From DASSUW01 sp963849695 (GTDB taxonomy: Bacteria > Actinomycetota > Thermoleophilia > Solirubrobacterales > Solirubrobacteraceae), in contig CAWKIT010000018.1 in the NCBI GenBank assembly GCA_963849695.1, forward strand, positions 1 to 64,000: 64,000 bases of DNA. The letters run 5' to 3'. The notes beneath the pieces are model-generated. The model was not told the DNA's origin and made no database searches. It worked only from the letters and a program-made list of their open reading frames with translations. A program made the translations under genes and the position numbers. Below, piece after piece: positions 1 through 8,731 of this stretch. Positions within the stretch are counted from its first letter, which is position 1. Each line of letters starts with the position of its first letter.

Positions 1-6
1 GCCGAA

Positions 7-164
7 GCCTCAATCCACCGATCCCCGCGGCGCCTCGCCACCGTGGCCGTTCGCCAGAGCCGATCGGCCGCGAACCGAATGGGTCACCACGCAGAGACGC
101 GGCCGATCGGCTCTGACTCGGCCCACGGCGCCGAGGCATCCACGGGTCATCGGTGGATCGAGGC
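7..164. repeat. Nested imperfect palindrome, REP-like
   Basis: The arms at 55-72 and 98-115 form a perfect 18-bp inverted repeat around a 25-nt loop. A second pair at 7-22 and 149-164 matches at 15 of 16 positions. The stretches between the two pairs (23-54 and 116-148) also partly pair, so the whole interval can fold as one long hairpin with arms near 80 nt. It contains no convincing gene. It lies immediately outside the inferred right end of the IS110-type element. It could be a REP-like target site or a relic of another mobile element; the window edge may cut it off. Confidence 0.6.
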
Positions 165-168
165 TGAT

Positions 169-631
169 ATGGACGCCCATGTCAAGGCGACGTTCGGACT
201 CCGGGGTGTTGGTGTTCGTGGTCACGCGGGACTTGGTGGTGTAGAGCCGGTTGTGGTCGTTGTGTGGTGGTCGCCGGTGCGCGTCAGCGCGGCTTGATCG
301 CGGTCCTCAGCGGAGCCTCGTCGGGCGGGTCCGGGGCAGCCCGTCAGGGCCGAGCGCAGCGAGCCGCGCAGCGGTGTCGCTTGACCGCGCGGCGGGGCGT
401 AGCTATGTGGTGGCGGGGGCTGGGCGGCCGGTGCGGCTGTTTGTCGACGGCTGGTCACGCTGATATTCGCGGGTCGGGCCGCATGGCAGTGTCCGGTGTC
501 GTGAGCTGCCTCACACTAAGAGCGCGAGTCCGGGTGGTCGCATAGCCTGCGTCGAGGGCTCTCGGACAGCCTCACCGGCCGCCCAGCGCCCGCCACGGTT
601 GTCGGGGGAGGCGTGCTGCGATGAAGTTGGG
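169..631 (-). ncRNA. Candidate bridge-RNA region of the IS110/IS1111 element (unproven)
   Basis: About 460 nt of non-coding DNA separate the transposase stop from the inferred right end. Family knowledge: IS110 elements encode a bridge RNA in a non-coding end, and in the IS1111 subgroup this is the long right end. No competing gene is convincing here, since small open frames on both strands have no recognisable domain. I could not fold the RNA or define its donor and target loops by eye. A weaker CRP-like palindrome, CGTGA-N6-TCACA, sits at 500-515 but has no obvious client gene. Confidence 0.3.
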
Positions 632-1795
632 TCAGGCGGCGGCGCGCTCCTCGCGCAGTGGCTGGTCGGTCATGGCGGCCCACAAGAAGCCGGCGAGTTC
701 GCGGGCGACGGCGACGTTGGTGACGGTCGCGCGCTTATTGCGGTCGCGGGTCAGGACGCGGTGGCGGTGGTTCAGGCGCACTTGGGCCTGCCAGGCGCGC
801 GCCGCGACGAGCGGCGCGAGTTCCTCGCCGGCGGCGTGCGCTGCGGTCTCGGCTTCGCGTTGGCGCTCGGTCAGGCGGGGCGGGTGCCGGTAGTGCCAGG
901 CGGCCTCGATCAGCAGCCGGCGCGTGTGCACCGGCCCGGCCTTGGTGATGTGCCCGCGGTGCTGGGATTCGCCGCTGGAGTACTCCGATGGCGTCAGCCC
1001 GAGATAGCTCATCAGCTCCCTGGCCGATCCGAAGCGCCTGAAATCGCCGATCTCGGCCAGCAGACTCAACGCGGTCAGCGTCGCGATCCCCCGAAAGCTC
1101 GTCAACACGCGCACTCCGGGCTTCCAGCGGTCCGCATGGGCGAGCCGCTCGAGCTGCGCGTCGACGGTGCGCATCTGGGTCTCGATCATCTCCAGGTGCG
1201 CGCGCATCGTCTCCAACGCGAGCTGCGCGACCGGATCGCCGAGCTGCTGTTGGGCCACCCAGGTGCGGTGCTTGATCGTCCAGTGCTTGCCATCGGTGAA
1301 CACATGCCCGTAGCGCAGCAACGCCTTGATCACGCGGTGTCGTGCCCGGGTGCGCGCGTCGCGCAGGTCCTCGCGGCAGCGGATCAGATCCCTCAGGCCT
1401 TCCTGCTCCGGGCTCGGCGGCATCACGAACGTCAGCTCGGCGGCCCGGAACAAGCGGACCAGCTTCTTGGCGTCGCGCCGGTCGGTCTTGACCCGATCGC
1501 CGGGCCGGACCGGCACCAGCGAGGGCGCGATCACGTCACACGCCACACCGAGCTCGTCGAGCAGCCGCTTGAGCGCCCAGCCCGTCGGCCCCGCCTCATA
1601 GGCGACCGCCAACCCCGCCGCGCCACCCAGCCGATCGATCAGCCGGCGGATCGCCTTCGGCGTGTTCTCGATCCGCGAGACCTCGGGCCGGCCACCCGAC
1701 GGCGGCAACGTTGCCACCACGATCGAGAGCTTGTGCGCATCCAACGCGACCCACAGACGCACCTCCGCTGGCGCGCACGAGCTAACGTCCGGCAT
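632..1795 (-). CDS. IS110-family transposase (DEDD recombinase)
   Basis: This 387-residue protein catalyses movement of the surrounding element. The N-terminal RuvC-like domain shows the acidic set expected for the family: D19 (in LDAHK), E67 (YEAGPTG), D105 and D108 (DRRDAKK). The C-terminal IS116/IS110/IS902 domain follows, with TSFRGIATLTALSLLAEIG and then GLTPSEYSSGE upstream of ITKAG; the serines there include the expected nucleophile. Length is typical for an intact copy. The start has a strong AAGGAGG ribosome binding site 7 nt upstream, but that site lies inside a potential hairpin. The gene is complete, so the element may be active if its ends are intact. Confidence 0.95.
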   Translation of the reverse strand: MPDVSSCAPAEVRLWVALDAHKLSIVVATLPPSGGRPEVSRIENTPKAIRRLIDRLGGAAGLAVAYEAGPTGWALKRLLDELGVACDVIAPSLVPVRPGDRVKTDRRDAKKLVRLFRAAELTFVMPPSPEQEGLRDLIRCREDLRDARTRARHRVIKALLRYGHVFTDGKHWTIKHRTWVAQQQLGDPVAQLALETMRAHLEMIETQMRTVDAQLERLAHADRWKPGVRVLTSFRGIATLTALSLLAEIGDFRRFGSARELMSYLGLTPSEYSSGESQHRGHITKAGPVHTRRLLIEAAWHYRHPPRLTERQREAETAAHAAGEELAPLVAARAWQAQVRLNHRHRVLTRDRNKRATVTNVAVARELAGFLWAAMTDQPLREERAAA

Positions 1796-1888
1796 GGCTG
1801 GTCCTCCTTCGCTTGCGGCTCTGGCCGAGACGGCCTCTCAACGACCGGCGAGGCTAACCCGCGCCCCAGCGAACGTTGAGGACCAGCC
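1796..1888 (-). promoter_or_regulatory. Transposase leader hairpin overlapping the ribosome binding site
   Basis: An 11-bp perfect inverted repeat (1796-1806 and 1878-1888, GGCTGGTCCTC on the plus strand) brackets the transposase leader. On the minus-strand transcript the downstream arm covers part of the AAGGAGG ribosome binding site and abuts the ATG. A transcript reading in from capA would carry both arms and could hide the start. Such read-through inhibition is known for other IS families; here it is inferred from base pairing only. Confidence 0.45.
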
Positions 1889-1907
1889 CCTCAAGCGTCC
1901 ATGCTGA

Positions 1908-3020
1908 CTAAGGCACGGGACGCAGTTTGGAGCGGCGGCCGACGACGGCGACGGTGCGGTTCCACGACGGGCGGTTGGTGCCGTGCGCGTGGAGGACCGC
2001 GTAGTCGGGATGGCGCACCCAGGTCGGCGTGTACCTGATCCGCGTGACGCGCTCGTGTCTGCGGGTGACGCGCAGGTGGAGGCGCACGAGCATGCCGTCC
2101 TGGCTGGCGGCGGTGCAGCAGGCGGCGGTCTGGTTGGAGAGCAGGTTGCCCTCGCCGAACACGACCCACAGCCGGCCTATGCGGCGGATCGGCTGCACGA
2201 CGTGGGCGTGCTGGCCGACGACCGCCGTGATCGCCTCCGAGCGCGAGAGGCGTCTCGCGAGCTTCGCCTGGAAGCCGTCGGGCGAGTGGGCGAACTCGGT
2301 GCCCCAGTGGAGGTTGACGATCACGACCCTGGCGCCGGCCTTGCGGGCGCGCCTGGCGTCGCCGAGGATGCGCTGCGCGCTCGCGAGGTTGACCGACCAT
2401 GCGTGCGGGAGCGGGATCCCGTTGGTGTGCTGCGTGTAGGCGAGCAGCGCCACCTTGACGCCGCGGGCTCGCAGGATCAGCGGCTTGCGGCGCTGGCGGG
2501 GGCTGGAGAAGACCCCGGTGTGGCGGACCTTGGCGCGGTTGAGCGAGCCCCGGGTGGCGTCGATGCCCGCCTGGCCGCGGTCGACCGAGTGGTTGGAGGC
2601 GGCGCTGCACGCGTCGAAGCCGGTCGCCTTGATCGCGCGCGCGAGCGCGGGCGGCGAGTTGAAGACGGGATAGCCGGCCGGCGGCGCGGGCGTCAGCGGC
2701 GTCTCGACATGGCAGAACGAGAGGTCGTTCTTGCGCACCCAGCCGCGGATCGGCCGCAGCATCGGGCGGAAGTCGTAGCCGCGGCCGCCGGCGTGCGCGG
2801 CGGCGCGGGCGACGATCGGCATGTGCGGCAGCAGGTCCCCGCTGACGCCGACGGTCAGCCGCTTCGGGCGCGGCGGCCGCGGGGCGGGCGCGGGCGTCTC
2901 CGTGGGCGTCGGTGTCGGGGTCGCGGTCTGCGCCGCGCGCGGCCGGCTCGCCTCGTCTCCGCAGCCGGCCGCCACCACCGCCGTCACGAGCGCGGCAGGC
3001 ACGATCGGGGCTGCACGCAT
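1908..3020 (-). CDS. CapA-family lipoprotein (poly-gamma-glutamate synthesis type)
   Basis: The protein is about 370 residues. The start at 3020 gives a lipoprotein signal with lipobox AAGC at Cys20, followed by a Pro/Thr-rich linker. The body has the metallophosphatase-like CapA fold signatures GDLLPHMP near residue 70, NLHWGTEF, GQHAHVVQP and FGEGNLLSNQ. CapA proteins help make or attach poly-gamma-glutamate capsule, but no capB or capC lies nearby, so the substrate is unknown. It is divergent from the SIMPL gene across a 142-bp gap. An upstream in-frame ATG would add about 60 residues without signal-peptide character and was not used. Confidence 0.85.
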   Translation of the reverse strand: MRAAPIVPAALVTAVVAAGCGDEASRPRAAQTATPTPTPTETPAPAPRPPRPKRLTVGVSGDLLPHMPIVARAAAHAGGRGYDFRPMLRPIRGWVRKNDLSFCHVETPLTPAPPAGYPVFNSPPALARAIKATGFDACSAASNHSVDRGQAGIDATRGSLNRAKVRHTGVFSSPRQRRKPLILRARGVKVALLAYTQHTNGIPLPHAWSVNLASAQRILGDARRARKAGARVVIVNLHWGTEFAHSPDGFQAKLARRLSRSEAITAVVGQHAHVVQPIRRIGRLWVVFGEGNLLSNQTAACCTAASQDGMLVRLHLRVTRRHERVTRIRYTPTWVRHPDYAVLHAHGTNRPSWNRTVAVVGRRSKLRPVP

Positions 3021-3162
3021 GAGTGCCGACCCTACGGCAACCCCCGGGTGCGTTGCCGACCAACCCCGGCCGCACCGGGGCTTGCCGCTCCGCAGCGCTC
3101 CCCGGCGCGCGCTGACCGCGTCGCCGCGTTTGACTCGCCGCGCGCGCGGAGAGGGGACGGTC

Positions 3163-3876
3163 ATGCGCGCGCTCACGGTGGTGACCATGGTCCTGATCAC
3201 GGCGGCGGCCGGCGCCGCCCCGGCGGCCGCTCAGCAGCCGGATCCACCGACGCTGGCCTCCGTAGGCGTGGGCAGGGCCCTGCTGGTTCCCGACCAGGCG
3301 GAGATCTTCCTCTCCGCCGGCCGGGTCGCACCGACCTCCCGCGCCGCCCGCGCTGCCGTGAACCGCCTGATGCGCGCGGCCCGCCGGGCGATGCTCCGCC
3401 ACGGCGTCGAGCCGCGGGCGATGCGAACCACCGGCATCTCGATCACACGCGAGCGCCGGCGCGCGCGCCGAGGCCGCCCGGCCCGGATCCGCTTCCGCGC
3501 CTCCTCCGACCTGGTCGTCCTCACCCGCGACGTCCCGGGCCTCGGCCGTCTGATCGACGCTGCCGCCGACACCGGCGTCGACGTCTTCGGCCCCGACTTC
3601 AGCTTCAGCGACCCGACCCGAGGCAGCATCCTCGCCACCCGATCCGCCCTCGCCGACGCCCGCCGCCGCGCCGACGACGCCGCAGCCCAGCTCGGCCAGC
3701 GCATCACCGGCGTCCTGTCCACCGACCTCGCACCGGAGCTCGGCGGGGGTTTCGGCGTCGACGACGAGTCGGGCGCCGGCGGCGGCCTCGAGCGAAGCTC
3801 GACCCGCGTCCTGCCCGGCGAGGAGGAGTTCATAGTCGTCGTCCGCGTCGTCTACACCGTCGCACCCGCGACCTGA
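3163..3876 (+). CDS. SIMPL (DUF541) domain secreted protein
   Basis: The product has 237 residues. ATG at 3163 is preceded by GGAGAGG and gives a signal peptide ending near AAAQ (about residue 24). The mature part reads as a SIMPL domain: SVGVGRALLVPDQAEIFLSA, then TTGISI, FRASSDLVVLTRD, a long helix around SALADARRRADDAAAQLG, and a final strand FIVVVRVVYTV. Family members (BP26/OMP28, YggE) are exported proteins linked to stress and envelope functions, with no defined enzyme activity. The last 25 bp overlap the end of the convergent endonuclease gene. Confidence 0.85.
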   Translation: MRALTVVTMVLITAAAGAAPAAAQQPDPPTLASVGVGRALLVPDQAEIFLSAGRVAPTSRAARAAVNRLMRAARRAMLRHGVEPRAMRTTGISITRERRRARRGRPARIRFRASSDLVVLTRDVPGLGRLIDAAADTGVDVFGPDFSFSDPTRGSILATRSALADARRRADDAAAQLGQRITGVLSTDLAPELGGGFGVDDESGAGGGLERSSTRVLPGEEEFIVVVRVVYTVAPAT

Positions 3877-5181
3877 AGCACCTCGGCCCACCCGCCGGGG
3901 AACAGCCGGTACACGGTGCTCTGCGTCGGTGCATCGACCACCGACTCGAGCCGCCAGCGGAAGAACTCGCCCGCCCCGGGCCGCCGGCCGTGCTCGCGCT
4001 CGAACCGTTGCACCGCGGCCGCGACCTTCGCCCGCTGCTCGCGGCGATGCGCTTGCCGCCGCTCCTCGCCGCCGGCCGGACGCGGAGCCCTCGCAATCCG
4101 AGCGCCGAGCCCGGCGGCTGCCAGGGCCTGATTCCAGCTGCCGAAGTGCCGCACGATCGTGTTGCGCGTCGGTTGCCTCGACCCGCGTGCGCGCCAGCGC
4201 GCGTACTTCGCGCACGACAACGGACCGTCTTCCTCCAGACTCCAATGCCGGAGTGCCTCAAGTGACTCCGATTGGACATCGCGTCCCGGCAGCTCGAGCA
4301 GCTCCGTGCGTTCCGGCGGTCGATACGCGCGCGCGGCGGCGAGGCGCTCCCGGGCTCGCTCGATGAGTGCGCGACGCGGCGCACGCCCGAAGCGCTTGGC
4401 ACGCGCGTATTCGTCGACCGCCGCTCCCCAGATCTCCATTTCGCGGAGCTTGCGTCCGGGAAGGCCGGCCTTCCAGAGCAGGTCGCGCAGCTCGCCGAGC
4501 TCCGAGCGACGGGTGATTGTCCACGTAGCCGACGGGTTGAGCGGTGGGCCGGGCCGGTAGCGCGTTACATTGCCGAGCCCCGTTTCCTCCGACAGAAGCT
4601 GCAGCAGCGACTCGTCGTCCTGCGCGTAAGTGGACTGAGAACCGAGGACGGCCGTCGGAGAGTCCGAAGCACCCCTCGGCGCAGACGAAGCCGCTTATGT
4701 AGCCCAAGAACTGCCTGCGGGTGTCCCATCTCGAGGCGCATTGCTCGCCGCCGCCGAACCGCCGGGCGGCTGCAAGCCCGGTCTTCAGGCGGCGAAGCTC
4801 CGAGCGGCGCGCCGCACCTCCCGATCCGGTCCACACGCGCACAGCGTCGCTCCAGAGCCGGAGCTCGGCCGCCCGCCGACCGTGGAACCCGCACGACTCG
4901 ATCATTCCGAGCAGCTCGAGGCAATCCTCCTGGGCGTCGATTGCCCAGCAGAGCTGCGGCTTGGACGTTGCGCGCGCGGGGACGCGATGCATGCGGCCAA
5001 GGCCTGTAAGCGCGAGCAGCCACTCCATCGTGTCCTGCTCGTCGTCGCGCTGCCTCAGGTACATCGAGCACGAGAGCGACTGTCCGCCGTTCATCTCCGA
5101 GATCGAGAGCGTCGCCTCACCTTCGAGGAAGCCGGCGAGAAGGCTCCGCTCGTACTCGCTGATCGAGACCGCGAAGTACAT
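3852..5181 (-). pseudogene. LAGLIDADG homing endonuclease with HNR repeat tail, frameshifted
   Basis: The frame from 5181 encodes LLAGFLEGEATL (residues 14-25) and a second motif YISGFVCAEGCF (about 161-172), the two LAGLIDADG helices of a single-chain homing endonuclease. Near 4620 the frame is lost by one extra base. The continuing frame encodes TGLGNVTRYRPGPPLN and KAGLPGRKLREMEIW, matching the first half's TGLGRMHRVP and ESCGFHGRRAAELRLW. The tail (from 4439) has two copies of a homing-endonuclease-associated repeat, around FGSWNQALAAAG and FPGGWAEVLQVAG. Restored length is about 440 residues. It is free-standing, not inside an intron or intein. Error and true mutation cannot be told apart here. 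Confidence 0.8.
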
Positions 5182-5236
5182 GGCGAGCGAACGCTACCGC
5201 GGCCACCGGCGGAAAACCCCTGCAAACCGAAATATC

Positions 5237-5268
5237 CTGCGCTTCATAATATACGTTGGCGAGCGCAG
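5237..5268. promoter_or_regulatory. AT-rich inverted repeat in divergent promoter region
   Basis: CTGCGCT at 5237-5243 is repeated inverted as AGCGCAG at 5262-5268 around an A/T-rich core containing TAATAT, unusual in this GC-rich DNA. It lies between the endonuclease gene (leftward) and the MOSC gene (rightward, 30 bp away). A promoter or operator is plausible; nothing identifies a regulator. Confidence 0.3.
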
Positions 5269-5297
5269 CAATAGCGCCGTGGCCTATCGTCCGGCGC

Positions 5298-5933
5298 GTG
5301 ATCCCCGGCCGCGTTGTGTCCGTCAACGTCGGCCGCCCCGCCCAGGTAGGCGTGCGGCGCGGGCGGGCGGTGATGAGTGCGATCGGCAAGGTTCCCGTGA
5401 GCGGGCGCGTGCGCGTCGCCGGCGTCAATGTCGCGGGTGACGATCAGGCCGATCGGCGCGTTCACGGCGGTCCTGACAAGGCGGTCTACGCGTATGCGTC
5501 CGAGGACACCGCGTGGTGGTCGGCTCGGTTGGCGCGGCCGCTCGCTCCCGGCGCCTTCGGCGAGAACCTCACAGTCGCGGGTGTCGATGTGACCGGCGCG
5601 GTGGTCGGTGAGCGGTGGCGGATCGGGAGCGTCGAGCTTCAGGTCTGCCAGCCCCGGCTGCCCTGCTACAAGCTCGGGCTCCGGTTCGGCGACCCGCAGA
5701 TGCTCAAGCTGTTCGCGCAGGCCGGCCGCCCGGGCGCCTATCTGCGGATCCTGGCCGAGGGCGAGCTCGAGGCCGGCGACCAGGTTGACATAAGCGATCG
5801 TCCCTCCCACGGGGTGACGGTCGGGCTCGTGGCGCGGGCGATCACGCTCGACGAGACGCTGCTGGCGCAGGCGGCCGCGGCGCCCGAGCTGCCGGAGAGC
5901 CTGTCGCGCTGGATGCTCGAGCGGGCGGCGTGA
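5298..5933 (+). CDS. MOSC domain protein (YiiM-like)
   Basis: The product has 211 residues from GTG at 5298. It has a MOSC beta-barrel with VHGGPDKAVYAY and GAFGENLTV, then the conserved cysteine region CQPRLPCYKLG (Cys117 and Cys123). A C-terminal 3-alpha bundle covers about the last 35 residues. This order matches YiiM/YuaD-type proteins that bind molybdenum cofactor or move sulfur and help reduce N-hydroxylated compounds. No molybdenum cofactor genes lie nearby. An ATG 42 nt upstream is in frame but adds residues without family similarity. Confidence 0.85.
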   Translation: MIPGRVVSVNVGRPAQVGVRRGRAVMSAIGKVPVSGRVRVAGVNVAGDDQADRRVHGGPDKAVYAYASEDTAWWSARLARPLAPGAFGENLTVAGVDVTGAVVGERWRIGSVELQVCQPRLPCYKLGLRFGDPQMLKLFAQAGRPGAYLRILAEGELEAGDQVDISDRPSHGVTVGLVARAITLDETLLAQAAAAPELPESLSRWMLERAA

Positions 5934-6113
5934 TTCGCTAGTCTCGACGGTCCGGCGGATCGCCCACTCGACCGCGGGAACCGCACCGGTTCCCAGCCGT
6001 GGCAACGCGCCGGCCTCGTGCCGGCGGCCTGTCCAGGTGGTCGGGAGTGTCACGCCGCCCAGGCAGACACTCAAGTCCTGGGACGTAGTAGTTCAGTGGT
6101 GATCCATGACCGG

Positions 6114-6146
6114 GCACGAAACCCCGTATCAGCGGGGTTTTCGTGC
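6114..6146. terminator. Stem-loop terminator between convergent genes
   Basis: GCACGAAACCCCG (6114-6126) pairs with CGGGGTTTTCGTGC (6133-6146) with one bulged T and a 6-nt loop. It lies between the MOSC gene and the convergent beta-helix gene and can serve both strands. The rest of the 5934-6227 gap shows no gene. Confidence 0.75.
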
Positions 6147-6227
6147 ATCTGGAGACGTTGAGGGCGCTCGAACGGGCTCGGGGAACAACGGGGCAACGCC
6201 GAACAGCCCTACGCGATTCCGGCCTCC

Positions 6228-8332
6228 TCAGGGCACCCGAATGCCCGTGTCGAGACCATCCGACGCAGCGTTGCTGCCCGGCGAACCCGATGCCAGCTCG
6301 AATCCAGCCCAACTGGTCAGCGGGCCGACGTAACTGACGGTCGACGGATCCGTGTTGTGGTCATTGCGGGCGGCGGTAGAGCCGTTCCCGAAGTCCACTT
6401 CGCCCACGTTGTCGTATACCTGGGTACCGACCCCCACGGCATCGTGCAGCTTGCGGGTCAGCTCGATCTTTCCGCACGTCTGGCCGGTGAACGCGCACGG
6501 ACCCTCCGCGTAGAAGCGAACCGTGTTGTGGCGGACGATCGACCCGTCGTCCGAGTAGATCTCGATCCCGCCCGGCCGGGTGGTGTCGACCACGTTGTCC
6601 TCGATCAGCGCATTCTCGGTACCCGAGTCGTAAGACGCCAACGCCTGGCCGTAACCTCCGCAGCCCACGAAACTGATGTAGTTGCGGCGAACGATGGCGT
6701 TGTGGCCCGAAGTGTTCGACGTATCGGGGGTGTCGACACCATTCGGGTCCTCGTACTGGATCCCGTCCGTATGGTTGCCGGTCGGACCCTCGCACAAGTT
6801 CACGATGCGGTTATTGTCGATCGTCACCCCATCCGAGGCGATGAACACACCATCGGAGTCGCCGCCCTGCATCAGCGAGTTCCGGACCGTGACGCCGGAA
6901 CCGGCCATGTGCAGCCGCGCGTTACCGCACGTCGCGTCGATGTTCAGGTGCGTGTTGTTCGTCGAACACGATGCTGCTGTTCGACCCGCTCGAAGTCCAT
7001 GCAGGTGTTGAATGCCGAGTTCTTCACGGTGACATTCGACACCCCACCGCCGAGGCTGCCGCCCGCGCCTGACACACCATCGACGATGAAGTTGGCGTCG
7101 CCCGAGCCGAAGCTGAACCGCATGGTCGGCATGGCACCATCGGCCTTGCGAACCGTGATCGCCTTGTTCGTACCGGACCAAGTGCCGTAGTTGCCTGAGG
7201 CGAGGCAGATCGTCTCGCCGGCGGTCGCGGCCGTCACCTGGCCGGCGAGGTTCGACGGCGTCGCACTCAAGTCGCAGTCACGGGAAGGCGGCGGCGGATC
7301 GATCACGTTCGCCTCATCCCCATCAGACCCGCTTGAACAGCCCGGATCTGACGGATAGTCGACCTGGCCATCCCCGTCATTGTCCTGGCCGTCCGAGCAG
7401 GCCGGAGCCGGCAGCGGAGCCTCGACGAGCTCAAACGATCTCTGGACGCTCGCGACCCGACCCGATGCGTCCGTTACCCGAAGCGTCACCTGGCGCGGTC
7501 CGAGGGTGCCGACATAGGTGAACGTCGCGGTCTCGCCGGAGCCGAACTGCACGCCGTCGACATGCAGCCACGCATACGAGCACGGCGCATTCGGACAAGA
7601 ACTCGTCGACCTGAACGAGGTTGGCTGCGTGCGCACTGCCGGATCCGGGCTGTGCGTGAAGGTCGCGACCGGCGGGTCGGGCGTCTGTGTGGGCGGGGGC
7701 AGAGCAATCGGGCAGCCGCTTGCGTCGACCCGTGTGCCGGCCGGCGTGCCGAGGCACCGATCGATAGCGTCCGGAACCCCGTCACCGTCGCCGTCCGGAG
7801 GCGCCTGGTCGGCGTAGATGCTGGCCTGGTGGGCACCGCTGGATCGAGATGCGTCCCTCCAGGGCGAGGGCAGTGATGGCAGGCTCCTGTTCCTTGACAG
7901 ATAGCTCGCCGGGGCTCCCGACACTTGCCCCTCACGGTACTGCAGCTTGCCCCTCGAGGCAGATGGGTGAAGCAGCGCCAGCCAGTAGTACGAGCCGCCA
8001 CTGACAGAATAGGCCCTGAACGAGCAGCTGTTCCAAGCGTTGGCCTGCGGGCTGTAGATCAGGCACTGCCTGCGCAGCGGGCCTGCGCTCGATCCCGAGT
8101 CGCTGTACAGCCCGACTTCCACTCTGCTCGCCGTGCTCGCGCCGTCCACGAAGACGTTGAGGCGATCGACCGGCCCGGTTGACGCAGCCGCGAAGCGATA
8201 CGCCTTGGCGACACCCTTCGTGAGGCTCGCCTCGCGCGAATGCACGGTGGCTGTGCCGACCGTCGCCGCGCCAACCGTGGCGGGAAGGATGAGCGCGAGC
8301 GCCATTGTGGCGGTCGCCAGCAGCGTCTTCAT
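6228..8332 (-). pseudogene. Secreted right-handed beta-helix protein, frameshifted
   Basis: ATG at 8332 follows GAGGAG and gives a clear signal peptide (about 22 residues). The mature protein has an N-terminal beta-sandwich-like region, a thrombospondin type-3-like calcium repeat (DGDGDGVPDAIDRC), a PKD-like segment (FTYVGTLGPRQVTLRVTDAS), a second acidic DGQDNDGDGQVD repeat, then a parallel beta-helix rich in Asn and Asp. The frame breaks between about 6960 and 6990. Removing one G at each of two nearby sites restores the reading VNSSIVFDNNTHLN across the joint, and the helix then continues to 6228 (roughly 700 residues). It is likely a surface or exported carbohydrate-binding protein; substrate unknown. 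Confidence 0.75.
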
Positions 8333-8689
8333 GGTTCTCCTCAGCGACGGTGGCGGGAGGACGTACCCGTAGGTCTGATGTCGCGCCGGCCAGGCCATGA
8401 CGGCGAGCGTCGACGCCTAACTTCGCCTGCCCCTGTGTGGGTGTCCATGCGCCGCGGGGATGGCTTCGAGCGCCGCCCCTCGTAGCCGTCAATCAGCCCG
8501 TCGCCCGCGCGTCTTCCCTGAGCGGGTCCGTGTGCGATCGATGCACTGTGAACCCAGCGCCCACTCCGGCTGGGCTGGTACCTCACCCAGTCCGGGCTCG
8601 AACGGTACCACGACCTCGATAACTAAGCTAGAGCTGATCAATAAGTGTGATCGATGGGTCCGCCGACCCGGCGGAGGCGGTATGACCGG
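8333..8689. other. Intergenic spacer with A/T-rich stretch
   Basis: No gene is supported in this gap upstream of the beta-helix gene. An A/T-richer stretch at about 8615-8655 stands out against the GC-rich surroundings and is the likeliest promoter area for the leftward beta-helix gene. No clear -35 and -10 pair with normal spacing was found. Confidence 0.4.
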
Positions 8690-8727
8690 GCGGTACGGGC
8701 GGGCCGTCGCAGGCCCGCCCGTACCGC
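8690..8727. terminator. Perfect 16-bp hairpin downstream of the endolysin gene
   Basis: GCGGTACGGGCGGGCC (8690-8705) and its exact complement (8712-8727) surround a 6-nt loop. It starts 5 nt past the stop codon of the leftward endolysin gene. No T-run follows, as is common for actinobacterial I-shaped terminators. Confidence 0.75.
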
Positions 8728-8731
8728 AATC

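Larger units (their letters stand above)
169..1902 (-). mobile_element. IS110-family insertion sequence (IS1111-like subgroup), approximate limits
   Basis: One transposase gene is flanked by a short 5' non-coding end (1796 to about 1902) and a long 3' non-coding end (about 169 to 631). The octamer ATGGACGC at 169-176 recurs inverted as GCGTCCAT at 1895-1902, close to both ends. IS1111-type elements are known for subterminal inverted repeats, a short left end and a long right end, which fits this layout. The left end falls just past the capA stop codon at 1908. The 8-bp match is short, so limits are approximate until a second copy or an empty site is found. Confidence 0.55.

Noticed and set aside
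500..515. CRP-like palindrome CGTGA-N6-TCACA
   Set aside because: One mismatch, inside the IS non-coding end and without a client gene; not called as a regulatory site.
1983..4265. Very long open frames opposite capA and the SIMPL gene on both strands
   Set aside because: Low-complexity Arg/Ala/Pro translations without motifs, explained by high GC; the real genes have signal peptides, ribosome sites and family motifs.
6079..6105. Short tRNA-like 5' half (GTAGTTCAGTGGT) downstream of the MOSC gene
   Set aside because: No matching anticodon arm, T arm (GGTTCGA) or acceptor partner follows within tRNA length; probably chance similarity.
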